NCBI GenBank assembly: GCA_023392515.1
Contig: JAEVYX010000066.1
Span: 1-5,369, forward strand
Source: Bacillota bacterium
GTDB lineage: Bacteria; Bacillota; Clostridia; Christensenellales; Aristaeellaceae
Direction of reading: 5' to 3'
Length of the DNA: 5,369 bases
A program made the translations under genes and the position numbers. The notes beneath the pieces were generated by a model. That model searched no databases and was not told the DNA's origin. It was given only the letters and a program-made list of their open reading frames with translations. Below, one piece after another: positions 1 to 4,632 of the stretch; within the stretch, counting starts at the first letter, position 1; each line of letters begins with the position of its first letter.

Positions 1-179
1 ATATTATTCTTGGTCTGCTTGTTTCCAAACATGCTTAACACCAGACAGGCGGGGGGCCCGGCGGTATAGCTGACCCAGGAAATAGGCGCAAAGTGGGCTT
101 GGTTATCCTGATCGTATGTGCCCACCAGAAAAATCTGCTGGGTAAAGAAACAGCGGGCCTGTGGGTCTAGATGTTCCAT
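1..179 (-). CDS. Flavin reductase-like split-barrel protein (N-terminal part; 3' end off the window)
   Basis: Reading the minus strand from the ATG at 179 gives 59 open codons to the window edge. The N-terminus contains QIFLVGTYD, then HFAPISWVSYT, then CLVLSMFGNKQTKNN. This is the pattern of the flavin reductase-like FMN-binding split barrel, where the APIS stretch and the following strands line the flavin pocket. The family includes NAD(P)H:flavin reductases and many uncharacterised flavoproteins, so the substrate cannot be named from this fragment. The start is supported by GGAGG at 190-194, ten bases upstream. The first 13 bases overlap the end of the preceding gene in another frame, which suggests translational coupling within the MarR operon. 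The protein is expected to be soluble and cytoplasmic. The C-terminal two thirds are not visible, so completeness cannot be judged. Confidence 0.78.
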   Translation of the reverse strand, partial: MEHLDPQARCFFTQQIFLVGTYDQDNQAHFAPISWVSYTAGPPACLVLSMFGNKQTKNN

Positions 180-607
180 AAGGTCATTTCCTCCAGCGAG
201 AAGGTTTCGTTTTGCAGACCGTGGTAGTAGTTGCCTGATTCAGTGGTGAATTTGAAAACGCAGTAATCCTCATCGTCAATGCCCTTGGGGTAGTAAATCT
301 CAAACCCTTCCCGCCAAAGCCTGGCTTTGTGATCATGATCCGTCAGCACCTGCATGCTGCCAACCAGCATCAAGCCTTTAAATTCATTCTCCCTGCAAAA
401 ATAGATGCAGGCCTTTGGGTTATGCAAAAATTGCTGTGTGCGTTTGGCAGAAAAATTGGTGGAGAAATAGTGGGTGACAATGTTGTCCCTTTCCAGTACC
501 AGCATGGCTTTGGTATTGGGGTGTCCCGTTTCACAAACAGAGGATACATAGGCGATTTTCGCATGCTGGAGAAGCTCTTTCATTTCATTCAGCTTTTCGG
601 CGTTCAT
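167..607 (-). CDS. Pyridoxamine 5'-phosphate oxidase-family (FMN-binding split barrel) protein
   Basis: This is a 146-residue cytoplasmic protein resembling the small PNPOx-like proteins often named general stress protein 26-like. Visible landmarks are the first barrel strands with the turn around residues 19-37 (AYVSSVCETGHPNTKAML), the segment HYFSTNFSAKRTQQF (46-60) followed by HNPKACIYF (62-70), and the late segment YYPKGIDDEDYCVFKF (105-120). The S-x-K and NPKA region is typical of flavin-binding members. At this length it is a single split barrel without the C-terminal part of true PdxH, so vitamin B6 synthesis is unlikely. It more probably acts as an FMN- or F420-type reductase or binding protein of unknown substrate (inference). 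The ATG at 607 overlaps the MarR stop as ATGA, and AAGGAG lies eight bases upstream within the MarR gene. Its own end overlaps the flavin reductase start by 13 bases. The family call is strong; the function is open. Confidence 0.85.
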   Translation of the reverse strand: MNAEKLNEMKELLQHAKIAYVSSVCETGHPNTKAMLVLERDNIVTHYFSTNFSAKRTQQFLHNPKACIYFCRENEFKGLMLVGSMQVLTDHDHKARLWREGFEIYYPKGIDDEDYCVFKFTTESGNYYHGLQNETFSLEEMTLWNI

Positions 608-1050
608 CTTTCGTTCTCCTTATCTTCCAGGTTGTTCAATATCTTTTTGAGTGTCCCTTCAAATGCGTGGATTTCATCCGGGGGAATATGGCGGTAGAAG
701 ATTTCGCTCATCTGCGCAGATACCATCCGGTATTTTTCCTTCATACCTTTTGCCTTTTCGGTGAGGCTGATCTTGAATTGACGCCGGTCTTTTTCATCTG
801 TATTACGCTCCAGATAGCCCTGCTGCACCATGCGGTCCAGCATGCTGGTCAGGGTTGTTTTGGCAAGCCCTGTCCTGCGGGACAATTCTACGATGGGCAG
901 ACTGTCCTCCTGCCAAAGGACATACAATATGCGCCCCTGGGCCCCGTTGAATTCTGATATGCCGGCTTCAGTGAGGAGCCGCTCGAAAATCCTCCCTTGA
1001 AGCTGCTTGATTTGGGAGATCAAAAATCCCCCTTGCGTTTCGCCTGCCAA
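604..1050 (-). CDS. MarR-family transcriptional regulator
   Basis: This is a winged helix-turn-helix regulator of about 148 residues, normal MarR length, expected to bind DNA as a dimer. Numbering from TTG 1050, the DNA-binding domain spans about 39-102. The recognition helix is AKTTLTSMLDRMVQQG (63-78) and the wing carries the family's D-x-x-D-R-R pattern (DEKDRRQFKISLT, 85-97). Flanking helices at both ends would form the dimer interface. There are no cysteines, which argues against an OhrR-type thiol switch. The start is uncertain. The open frame runs far upstream through the promoter and terminator, which is not credible. ATG 1056 directly abuts the GGAGGG at 1057-1062, while TTG 1050 has it at an ideal six-base spacing, so I chose TTG; only two residues are at stake. 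The gene leads an operon with two flavoprotein genes and has an inverted repeat over its own promoter, so autorepression is likely. Confidence 0.88.
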   Translation of the reverse strand: MAGETQGGFLISQIKQLQGRIFERLLTEAGISEFNGAQGRILYVLWQEDSLPIVELSRRTGLAKTTLTSMLDRMVQQGYLERNTDEKDRRQFKISLTEKAKGMKEKYRMVSAQMSEIFYRHIPPDEIHAFEGTLKKILNNLEDKENER

Positions 1051-1056
1051 TCGCAT

Positions 1057-1062
1057 CCCTCC
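1057..1062 (-). promoter_or_regulatory. Shine-Dalgarno site that decides the MarR start
   Basis: The minus strand reads GGAGGG here. It touches ATG 1056 with no spacer but lies six bases before TTG 1050, favouring initiation at the TTG. With transcription predicted to begin near 1069, the untranslated leader would be only about 19 bases. Confidence 0.6.
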
Positions 1063-1070
1063 ATTCACTC

Positions 1071-1091
1071 CATATAGGATAGTCCTATATG
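1071..1091. promoter_or_regulatory. Probable MarR operator (perfect inverted repeat)
   Basis: CATATAGGA (1071-1079) and TCCTATATG (1083-1091) are perfect reverse complements separated by three bases. The AT-rich 9-3-9 palindrome is the size and symmetry expected for a MarR dimer site. It covers most of the promoter spacer and the whole -10 hexamer of the adjacent marR-led operon, so binding would exclude RNA polymerase. The binding protein is inferred from position, not shown. Confidence 0.75.
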
Positions 1092-1104
1092 GAACTAATG
1101 TCAA
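1076..1104 (-). promoter_or_regulatory. Sigma-A-type promoter of the MarR operon
   Basis: The minus strand has a perfect -35 TTGACA (1099-1104), a 17-base spacer and the -10 TATCCT (1076-1081), which matches four of six consensus positions. It lies just upstream of the MarR start and just after the rpsI terminator. The predicted transcription start is near 1069. The weak -10 is built into the inverted repeat of the putative operator. Confidence 0.75.
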
Positions 1105-1151
1105 GAGGAAGCTTCCAACAATTTGCTCCGCTGTTCTGAGGGTGCTTTCCC

Positions 1152-1185
1152 AAAACAAAAAGAGGCCGCCGAAAAATCGGCGGCC
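1152..1185 (-). terminator. Rho-independent terminator after rpsI
   Basis: On the minus strand GGCCGCCGA, a TTTT loop and TCGGCGGCC form a perfect nine-base-pair GC-rich stem (1164-1185). It is followed directly by TCTTTTTGTTTT (1152-1163). It begins about 17 bases after the rpsI stop codon and separates the ribosomal protein operon from the MarR operon. The opposite strand has no T-tract after the stem, so it should work in one direction only. Confidence 0.95.
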
Positions 1186-1202
1186 GGAGATACGTAGATG
1201 GA

Positions 1203-1595
1203 TTAGCGCTTGGAGAACTGGGGAGCCCGACGGGCAGCCTTGAGGCCATACTTTTTGCGTTCCTTCATCCGGGGGTCCCGGGTGAGGAAACCGGCCTTCT
1301 TGAGAGCGCCGCGCAGTTCGGGATCCGCTTTGCAAAGCGCACGGCTGATGCCGTGACGGATCGCGCCGGACTGGCCGGTCAAACCGCCGCCAACAACGTT
1401 CACCAGAATATCGAAGCTTCCGGCGACGTTGGTCAGCTGCAGGGGCTGACGAACGGTCATTTTAAGGGTTTCCAAGCCGAAATAATTATCAATATCCCGC
1501 TTGTTGATCATGATTTTGCCGTCCCCGGGCACCAAACGGACGCGGGCAACCGCACTTTTACGGCGGCCAACGGCATTGAAATCTGCTTGAGCCAT
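1203..1595 (-). CDS. rpsI: 30S ribosomal protein S9 (uS9)
   Basis: This 130-residue protein is full length for bacterial uS9, a component of the small-subunit head. The family signature is at 69-87 (GGGLTGQSGAIRHGISRAL). The N-terminal GRRKSAVARVRL (10-21) and the basic tail ending RRAPQFSKR are also typical; the terminal SKR is the conserved extension that reaches the P-site tRNA. The ATG at 1595 is preceded by AAAGGAG about 11 bases upstream, which is a slightly long spacing. The gene follows rplM after 23 bases, the standard bacterial pairing, and is transcribed with it. The strong terminator lies directly downstream. Nothing is missing or unusual. Confidence 0.98.
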   Translation of the reverse strand: MAQADFNAVGRRKSAVARVRLVPGDGKIMINKRDIDNYFGLETLKMTVRQPLQLTNVAGSFDILVNVVGGGLTGQSGAIRHGISRALCKADPELRGALKKAGFLTRDPRMKERKKYGLKAARRAPQFSKR

Positions 1596-1618
1596 TCTAT
1601 TTTACGCTCCTTTCCGCG

Positions 1619-2050
1619 TCACTTCAGGTCCAGTTTTTCGGGCATCTGGGCTTCGTGTTCATGCTCAGTCCCAGCATATACCCTCAGCTTGGTCGCCATT
1701 TTACGGCCAAGGGGGCCTTTGGGCAGCATGCCAACGATGGCCTTCTTTACAGCGAACTCAGGCTTTTCGGCCATGAGCTTGCGGTAGGGGGTTTCTTTCA
1801 AGCCGCCCGGGAAACCGGAGTGATGATAATAAATTTTATCATCCAGCTTGTGGCCGGTGAGAATCGCCTTTTCGGCGTTGATGATGATTACATGATCGCC
1901 TGTATCCACATACGGCGTATAGATGGGCTTATGCTTGCCGCGAAGAATCCCAGCAACCTTGCTGGCCAAACGGCCCAGGGCCATTCCTTCGGCATCCACA
2001 AGAAACCATTTGCGTTCAATGGCCTCCGCTTTGGGCATGAAGGTTTTCAA
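1619..2050 (-). CDS. rplM: 50S ribosomal protein L13 (uL13)
   Basis: This is a full-length uL13, 143 residues from the chosen start, an early-assembling protein of the large subunit. Recognisable segments are ERKWFLVDAEGMALGRLAS (12-30), RGKHKPIYTPYVDTGDHV (37-54), YYHHSGFPGGLK (74-85) and the signature AIVGMLPKGPLGRKMATKL (104-122) leading into RVYAG. The start is probably the TTG at 2050. It lies eight bases after a perfect AAGGAGG and yields the family's usual N-terminus MKTFMPKAEAIERKW. The next ATG at 2038 has no properly spaced Shine-Dalgarno site. The frame stays open 25 codons further upstream only by reading through the leader RNA. The gene heads the rplM-rpsI operon with its own promoter and a leader likely bound by L13 itself. 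Confidence 0.97.
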   Translation of the reverse strand: MKTFMPKAEAIERKWFLVDAEGMALGRLASKVAGILRGKHKPIYTPYVDTGDHVIIINAEKAILTGHKLDDKIYYHHSGFPGGLKETPYRKLMAEKPEFAVKKAIVGMLPKGPLGRKMATKLRVYAGTEHEHEAQMPEKLDLK

Positions 2051-2058
2051 AAGAAATT

Positions 2059-2065
2059 CCTCCTT
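2059..2065 (-). promoter_or_regulatory. Shine-Dalgarno site that fixes the rplM TTG start
   Basis: The minus strand reads a perfect AAGGAGG eight bases before TTG 2050. It lies about 20 bases before the ATG at 2038, too far to serve it. It also lies just after the leader RNA structure, so folding or protein binding upstream could control its access. Confidence 0.85.
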
Positions 2066-2086
2066 GGATAATGGTTGAAAAAGTCT

Positions 2087-2151
2087 GCGGTCTGCATGAT
2101 GGTCGCACGCTTCCGCCTTTGTCAATAGTCCCGGGGCTAGCGGAGTCTATT
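2087..2151 (-). promoter_or_regulatory. L13 leader RNA (autoregulatory 5' UTR element)
   Basis: Between the rplM promoter and start codon the transcript can form two hairpins. The first pairs AATAG (2147-2151) with CTATT (2124-2128). The second pairs GCGG (2113-2116) with CCGC (2087-2090), with an inner TGC (2105-2107) to GCA (2093-2095) pairing; its 5' side reads GGAAGCGTGCGACC. This position, layout and sequence match my recollection of the Firmicutes L13 leader (an Rfam cis-regulatory family), thought to bind L13 and repress rplM-rpsI. The structure is read by eye. A covariance-model search with the Rfam L13 leader model would settle it. Confidence 0.82.
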
Positions 2152-2164
2152 GATGCCATTTGCT

Positions 2165-2194
2165 ATCATATAATATTTTTCTGGGGCTTGTCAA
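2165..2194 (-). promoter_or_regulatory. Sigma-A-type promoter of rplM-rpsI
   Basis: The minus strand carries a perfect -35 TTGACA (2189-2194), an 18-base spacer and the -10 TATGAT (2165-2170), five of six consensus bases. The predicted start near 2158 lies just upstream of the first leader hairpin, giving a 5' UTR of about 108 bases. Its strength fits a ribosomal protein operon. Confidence 0.85.
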
Positions 2195-2206
2195 GGGTTT
2201 TACGGC

Positions 2207-2239
2207 AAAAAAGCCAATCATTCCGGGAAATTTTCCGAA
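2207..2239 (-). terminator. Weak candidate terminator after the ywlE-like gene
   Basis: On the minus strand TTCGGAA and TTTCCCGGAA (2221-2239) can form an imperfect seven-pair hairpin with a bulge. A run of six T follows after eight bases (2207-2212). The stem is poor and the T-run is distant, so termination here is doubtful. It is the only candidate in the gap between the phosphatase gene and the rplM promoter. Confidence 0.22.
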
Positions 2240-2290
2240 GCATTGACTGTATTTCCGTCAAGATGCGAATGCACATACGAAATAAACGGA

Positions 2291-2722
2291 TCAGTCCAAA
2301 GGATGCTCCAAAAGCCATTCCTCCAGAAGCCGGGAAATCTGGTTCGCAATTTGCTCATAATAGGAATCGTTGCCGCCAAATGGGTCGCTGACAGGCTGCA
2401 AAAATGTCTGTGCCTTCTTAGCATGCTCTGGAAACCGGTTGGAAAACTCCCGCAGGTGGCCGGGGGTCATGCAAAGGATGACATCGGAGTTTTCGCAAAG
2501 CGATGCGCTTAAACGCTTGGCCCGATGCCCCTGCAGGGACAGGCCACGGTTGGCCATGGCCCGCTGGGCGCCGGGAGAAGCGGGTGTACCGGGTAAGACA
2601 TGAAGCCCCGCACTGTCGCAAGAGGCGGTCAGTCCCTGCCGGCGGCATAGCGCTTCCATCAGGCATTTGGCCATAGGGCTTCGGCAGGTGTTTCCGGTGC
2701 ATACAAACAGGATGCGGGTCAT
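2291..2722 (-). CDS. ywlE: Low-molecular-weight phosphatase, probable protein-arginine phosphatase (YwlE-like)
   Basis: This 143-residue protein has the low-molecular-weight phosphatase fold signature. The P-loop near the N-terminus is VCTGNTCRSPMA, with nucleophile C8 and R14 (C-x5-R). The general acid is D113 in SDPFGG. Thr12 in the loop corresponds to the Thr that, in Bacillus YwlE, favours phosphoarginine over phosphotyrosine, so a protein-arginine phosphatase is more likely than a tyrosine phosphatase (inference). C13 is the partner cysteine known from YwlE oxidation. Two adjacent ATGs exist, at 2725 and 2722. AAGGAGG (2728-2734) is five bases from the second but only two from the first, so I chose 2722. 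The Shine-Dalgarno overlaps the Sua5 stop codon as TAAGGAGG, implying coupling. The last gene of its operon, it also sits near a Sua5 gene in Bacillus. No arginine kinase is in the window. Confidence 0.88.
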   Translation of the reverse strand: MTRILFVCTGNTCRSPMAKCLMEALCRRQGLTASCDSAGLHVLPGTPASPGAQRAMANRGLSLQGHRAKRLSASLCENSDVILCMTPGHLREFSNRFPEHAKKAQTFLQPVSDPFGGNDSYYEQIANQISRLLEEWLLEHPLD

Positions 2723-2732
2723 CATGCCCTCC

Positions 2733-3776
2733 TTATTCCTGGTCAGCGTCGATTTTTGAAAAGGATGCTGCCCGACTTAAACGGTTCATGACAGCCAGGC
2801 CCATGCCTTGGGCAGGCAGAATTTCGCTGAAAATGCAGGCAATCCCCTCATGATCCATTCTGCGCAGCAGGTCGTACAGCCGGGAAGCCGCTTCTTCCGG
2901 ACGGTTCAAGCTGCCGATGCTGAGAACATAGCGGGCTCCATAGGCCGGGATGTGCTCCGAAAAAGCCAGAATACAGGCGGATTTTCCATTTGCAAGGGCC
3001 TCATCATACCTGTTTGCGCAAACGGAACATACCCGTTCAGGTTGCCCAGATACTAGCGTCAGCATGCCGCAAGGTGCATAATGCCGGTAGCGCATGCCGG
3101 GGGAAAGCGCCTTTTCTCCCGCCTGGAGCGGCCGTAAAACGCTGTCCGCAACCTTTACATCACCCAGAATGGGGGAGAGCATGGCTGGTGTGACCCCGCC
3201 TGGGCGAAGCACAACAGGGATGTCTCTTGTCATGTCAAGCACGGTGGATTCTAGCCCTACTTCACAGTCGCCCCCATCCAAAATGAGTGGGATGCGCCCC
3301 TGCAAATCCTCCATCACGTGGGCGGCCTTGGTGGGACTGGGACGCCCGCTGCTGTTTGCGCTGGGGGCTGCCACCGGGCAGCCGCAGGTTGCAAGTAGCG
3401 CCCTGGCCACCGGGTGGGAGGGCATACGTACTGCCACCGTAGAAAGGCCCGCCGTGACCACACTGGGCACCGCAGGCGTTTTGGGTAGCAACAATGTCAA
3501 AGGCCCGGGCCAGAACACATCCATAAGATGCCTGGACCGATCGTCCACTTGGCATAGGGGAGCAAGGTCCTGTATATCCGCCACATGCACGATCAGCGGA
3601 TTGTCTGCCGGGCGGCCCTTGGCGGCAAAGATGCGCAGTACCGCGTCTTCATTGAGAGCATTGGCTCCAAGGCCGTATACCGTCTCTGTGGGGAAGGCCA
3701 CCAATTGGCCTTGCCGCAAAAGCTCCGCCCCGAGGCGGATGGTATCTTCCCCTGCGGGAAGGCACTGGGTTTGCAT
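2733..3776 (-). CDS. ywlC: L-threonylcarbamoyladenylate synthase (Sua5/YwlC type)
   Basis: This 347-residue cytoplasmic enzyme makes threonylcarbamoyl-AMP from threonine, bicarbonate and ATP, the first step of t6A37 formation in tRNAs reading ANN codons. The TsaD complex then transfers the group. The YrdC-like catalytic domain (about 10-200) shows FPTETVYGLG (28-37), KGRPADNPL (53-61), RMPSHP (117-122), APSANSSG (137-144) and RPGG (191-194). The interdomain linker SPGMRYRHYAP (225-235) and a C-terminal Sua5 domain (about 236-342, with GMGLAVMNRLSRAAS) make it the long, two-domain Sua5 form rather than short TsaC. The ATG at 3776 gives a family-like N-terminus and has AAGGAG 12 bases upstream. 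A TTG at 3800 would add eight residues but abuts the ZIP stop and lacks a ribosome site. It follows the ZIP gene by 24 bases and precedes the phosphatase. Confidence 0.95.
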   Translation of the reverse strand: MQTQCLPAGEDTIRLGAELLRQGQLVAFPTETVYGLGANALNEDAVLRIFAAKGRPADNPLIVHVADIQDLAPLCQVDDRSRHLMDVFWPGPLTLLLPKTPAVPSVVTAGLSTVAVRMPSHPVARALLATCGCPVAAPSANSSGRPSPTKAAHVMEDLQGRIPLILDGGDCEVGLESTVLDMTRDIPVVLRPGGVTPAMLSPILGDVKVADSVLRPLQAGEKALSPGMRYRHYAPCGMLTLVSGQPERVCSVCANRYDEALANGKSACILAFSEHIPAYGARYVLSIGSLNRPEEAASRLYDLLRRMDHEGIACIFSEILPAQGMGLAVMNRLSRAASFSKIDADQE

Positions 3777-3800
3777 TTTTTCTTTCGTCTCCTTAGACAA

Positions 3801-4526
3801 TTAAATCCATAAGGCCATCAGGCAGCCTGCCACCACACCTAAGGACAGCAGGAACGTTTCCAGACGGCCGGAGCTTTCCTTTTGCGCCTCGGGGAGCAAG
3901 CTGGCGCAGGTGATCTGCAGCATGGCCCCGCCCGCCAACCCCAGACATGCAGCTAGCGCCTGCCGGCTTCCGTAGCCTACCTCAAGGCCGATCAGCGTAC
4001 CGATCAAGGCAGGGAGGCCGCTTGCAAAGGCGGATAACAGCGCTCGTGAGGGCTTCAACCCCCCCGCTCTGAGGGGAAGGGCCATTACCAACCCTTCAGG
4101 CACGTCATGCAGCACAATCGCCAAGCAAAGGGATAAGCCAAAGACAGGTGCATCGGCATATCCGGCCCCTACCGCCAGCCCTTCGGGGAAATTGTGCAGC
4201 GCAATGCCTGCGCCAATAAGGATGCCGGAGCGCAAGAGGGAAGTTTGTTTTCCTTTCAGGCGCAGGCGGGATAGGGCTACATCGGAGATCAGCATGAAAA
4301 AAATACCGGTAAACAGTCCAATGATGCCCATGCCCTGATGAAGCAGCATGGCCTCAGGAAGCAGTTCAAAGCATACAATGGACAGCATAAGCCCGCCGGT
4401 GAAATGCAGTATCCGGCTCACCGACCGCGGGGTAAGCGTGGGAATCAGGATTGCGATCAGTCCGCCCATTCCGGTTCCCAAAAGCGCCGCACAGGCGCTT
4501 AAAAGCAGCAAGGTCGCATCAATCAT
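3801..4526 (-). CDS. ZIP-family divalent metal transporter
   Basis: This 241-residue, strongly hydrophobic inner-membrane protein has about eight predicted membrane helices. It carries the two ZIP metal-site motifs: HNFPEG in helix 4 (H111, N112, E115) and HDVPEG in helix 5 (H140, D141, E144). It also has the repeated LLPEA-type segments in helices 2 and 7 (ELLPEA at 54-59, LLPEA at 210-214), which reflect the fold's internal duplication. The loop before helix 4 is short and basic rather than histidine-rich. ZIP proteins import Zn2+, Fe2+ or Mn2+; the metal cannot be told from sequence here. The ATG at 4526 has AAGGGGG six bases upstream. It is the first gene after an extended -10 promoter and seems to lead an operon with ywlC and the phosphatase. 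A ZIP gene between prfA and Sua5 is, to my recollection, common in Clostridia. Confidence 0.93.
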   Translation of the reverse strand: MIDATLLLLSACAALLGTGMGGLIAILIPTLTPRSVSRILHFTGGLMLSIVCFELLPEAMLLHQGMGIIGLFTGIFFMLISDVALSRLRLKGKQTSLLRSGILIGAGIALHNFPEGLAVGAGYADAPVFGLSLCLAIVLHDVPEGLVMALPLRAGGLKPSRALLSAFASGLPALIGTLIGLEVGYGSRQALAACLGLAGGAMLQITCASLLPEAQKESSGRLETFLLSLGVVAGCLMALWI

Positions 4527-4567
4527 ACAACGCCCCCTTGCCGCAAACCTATTAAAGCAGCGGGGGA

Positions 4568-4576
4568 ATTATACCA
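4568..4576 (-). promoter_or_regulatory. Extended -10 promoter of the ZIP-ywlC-ywlE operon
   Basis: The minus strand reads TGGTATAAT, a perfect -10 hexamer (4568-4573) with the TGn extension. No good -35 is found 16-18 bases upstream, which the extension could offset. The predicted start near 4561 gives a leader of about 35 bases to the ZIP ATG. I see no clear terminator between prfA and this site, so read-through from prfA is also possible. Confidence 0.6.
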
Positions 4577-4632
4577 GACTGCTAAAATAGTATGAGCAGG
4601 AGGCGGGCAGTTTCACCCTTCTGATGCGGGGC

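Noticed and set aside
1057..1335. Long upstream extension of the MarR frame by more than 90 codons.
   Set aside because: It would run through the promoter, the operator, the rpsI terminator and part of rpsI in another frame. The added residues are low-quality and outside the MarR fold.
1353..2071. Plus-strand open frames opposite rpsI and rplM.
   Set aside because: They mirror conserved ribosomal protein genes and have no recognisable domain or ribosome-binding site.
2051..2125. In-frame upstream extension of rplM by 25 codons from a TTG at 2125.
   Set aside because: It reads through the leader RNA hairpins and the Shine-Dalgarno site, and the added residues do not resemble any L13 N-terminus.
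2246..2264. TTGAC / GTCAA inverted repeat with a nine-base gap after the phosphatase gene, on the minus strand also looking like a -35 (TTGACG).
   Set aside because: The arms are short and no -10 lies at the right distance, so I see neither a promoter nor a terminator here.
3094..3804. Plus-strand open frame of 236 codons.
   Set aside because: It lies antisense to the well-conserved Sua5 gene, lacks a Shine-Dalgarno site, and its composition (Ser, Pro, Arg and Thr rich) is that of a reverse shadow in GC-biased DNA.
4556..4583. Inverted repeat AGCAG / CTGCT flanking the -10 of the ZIP promoter.
   Set aside because: Five-base arms 18 bases apart are expected by chance, and no known metalloregulator site matches.
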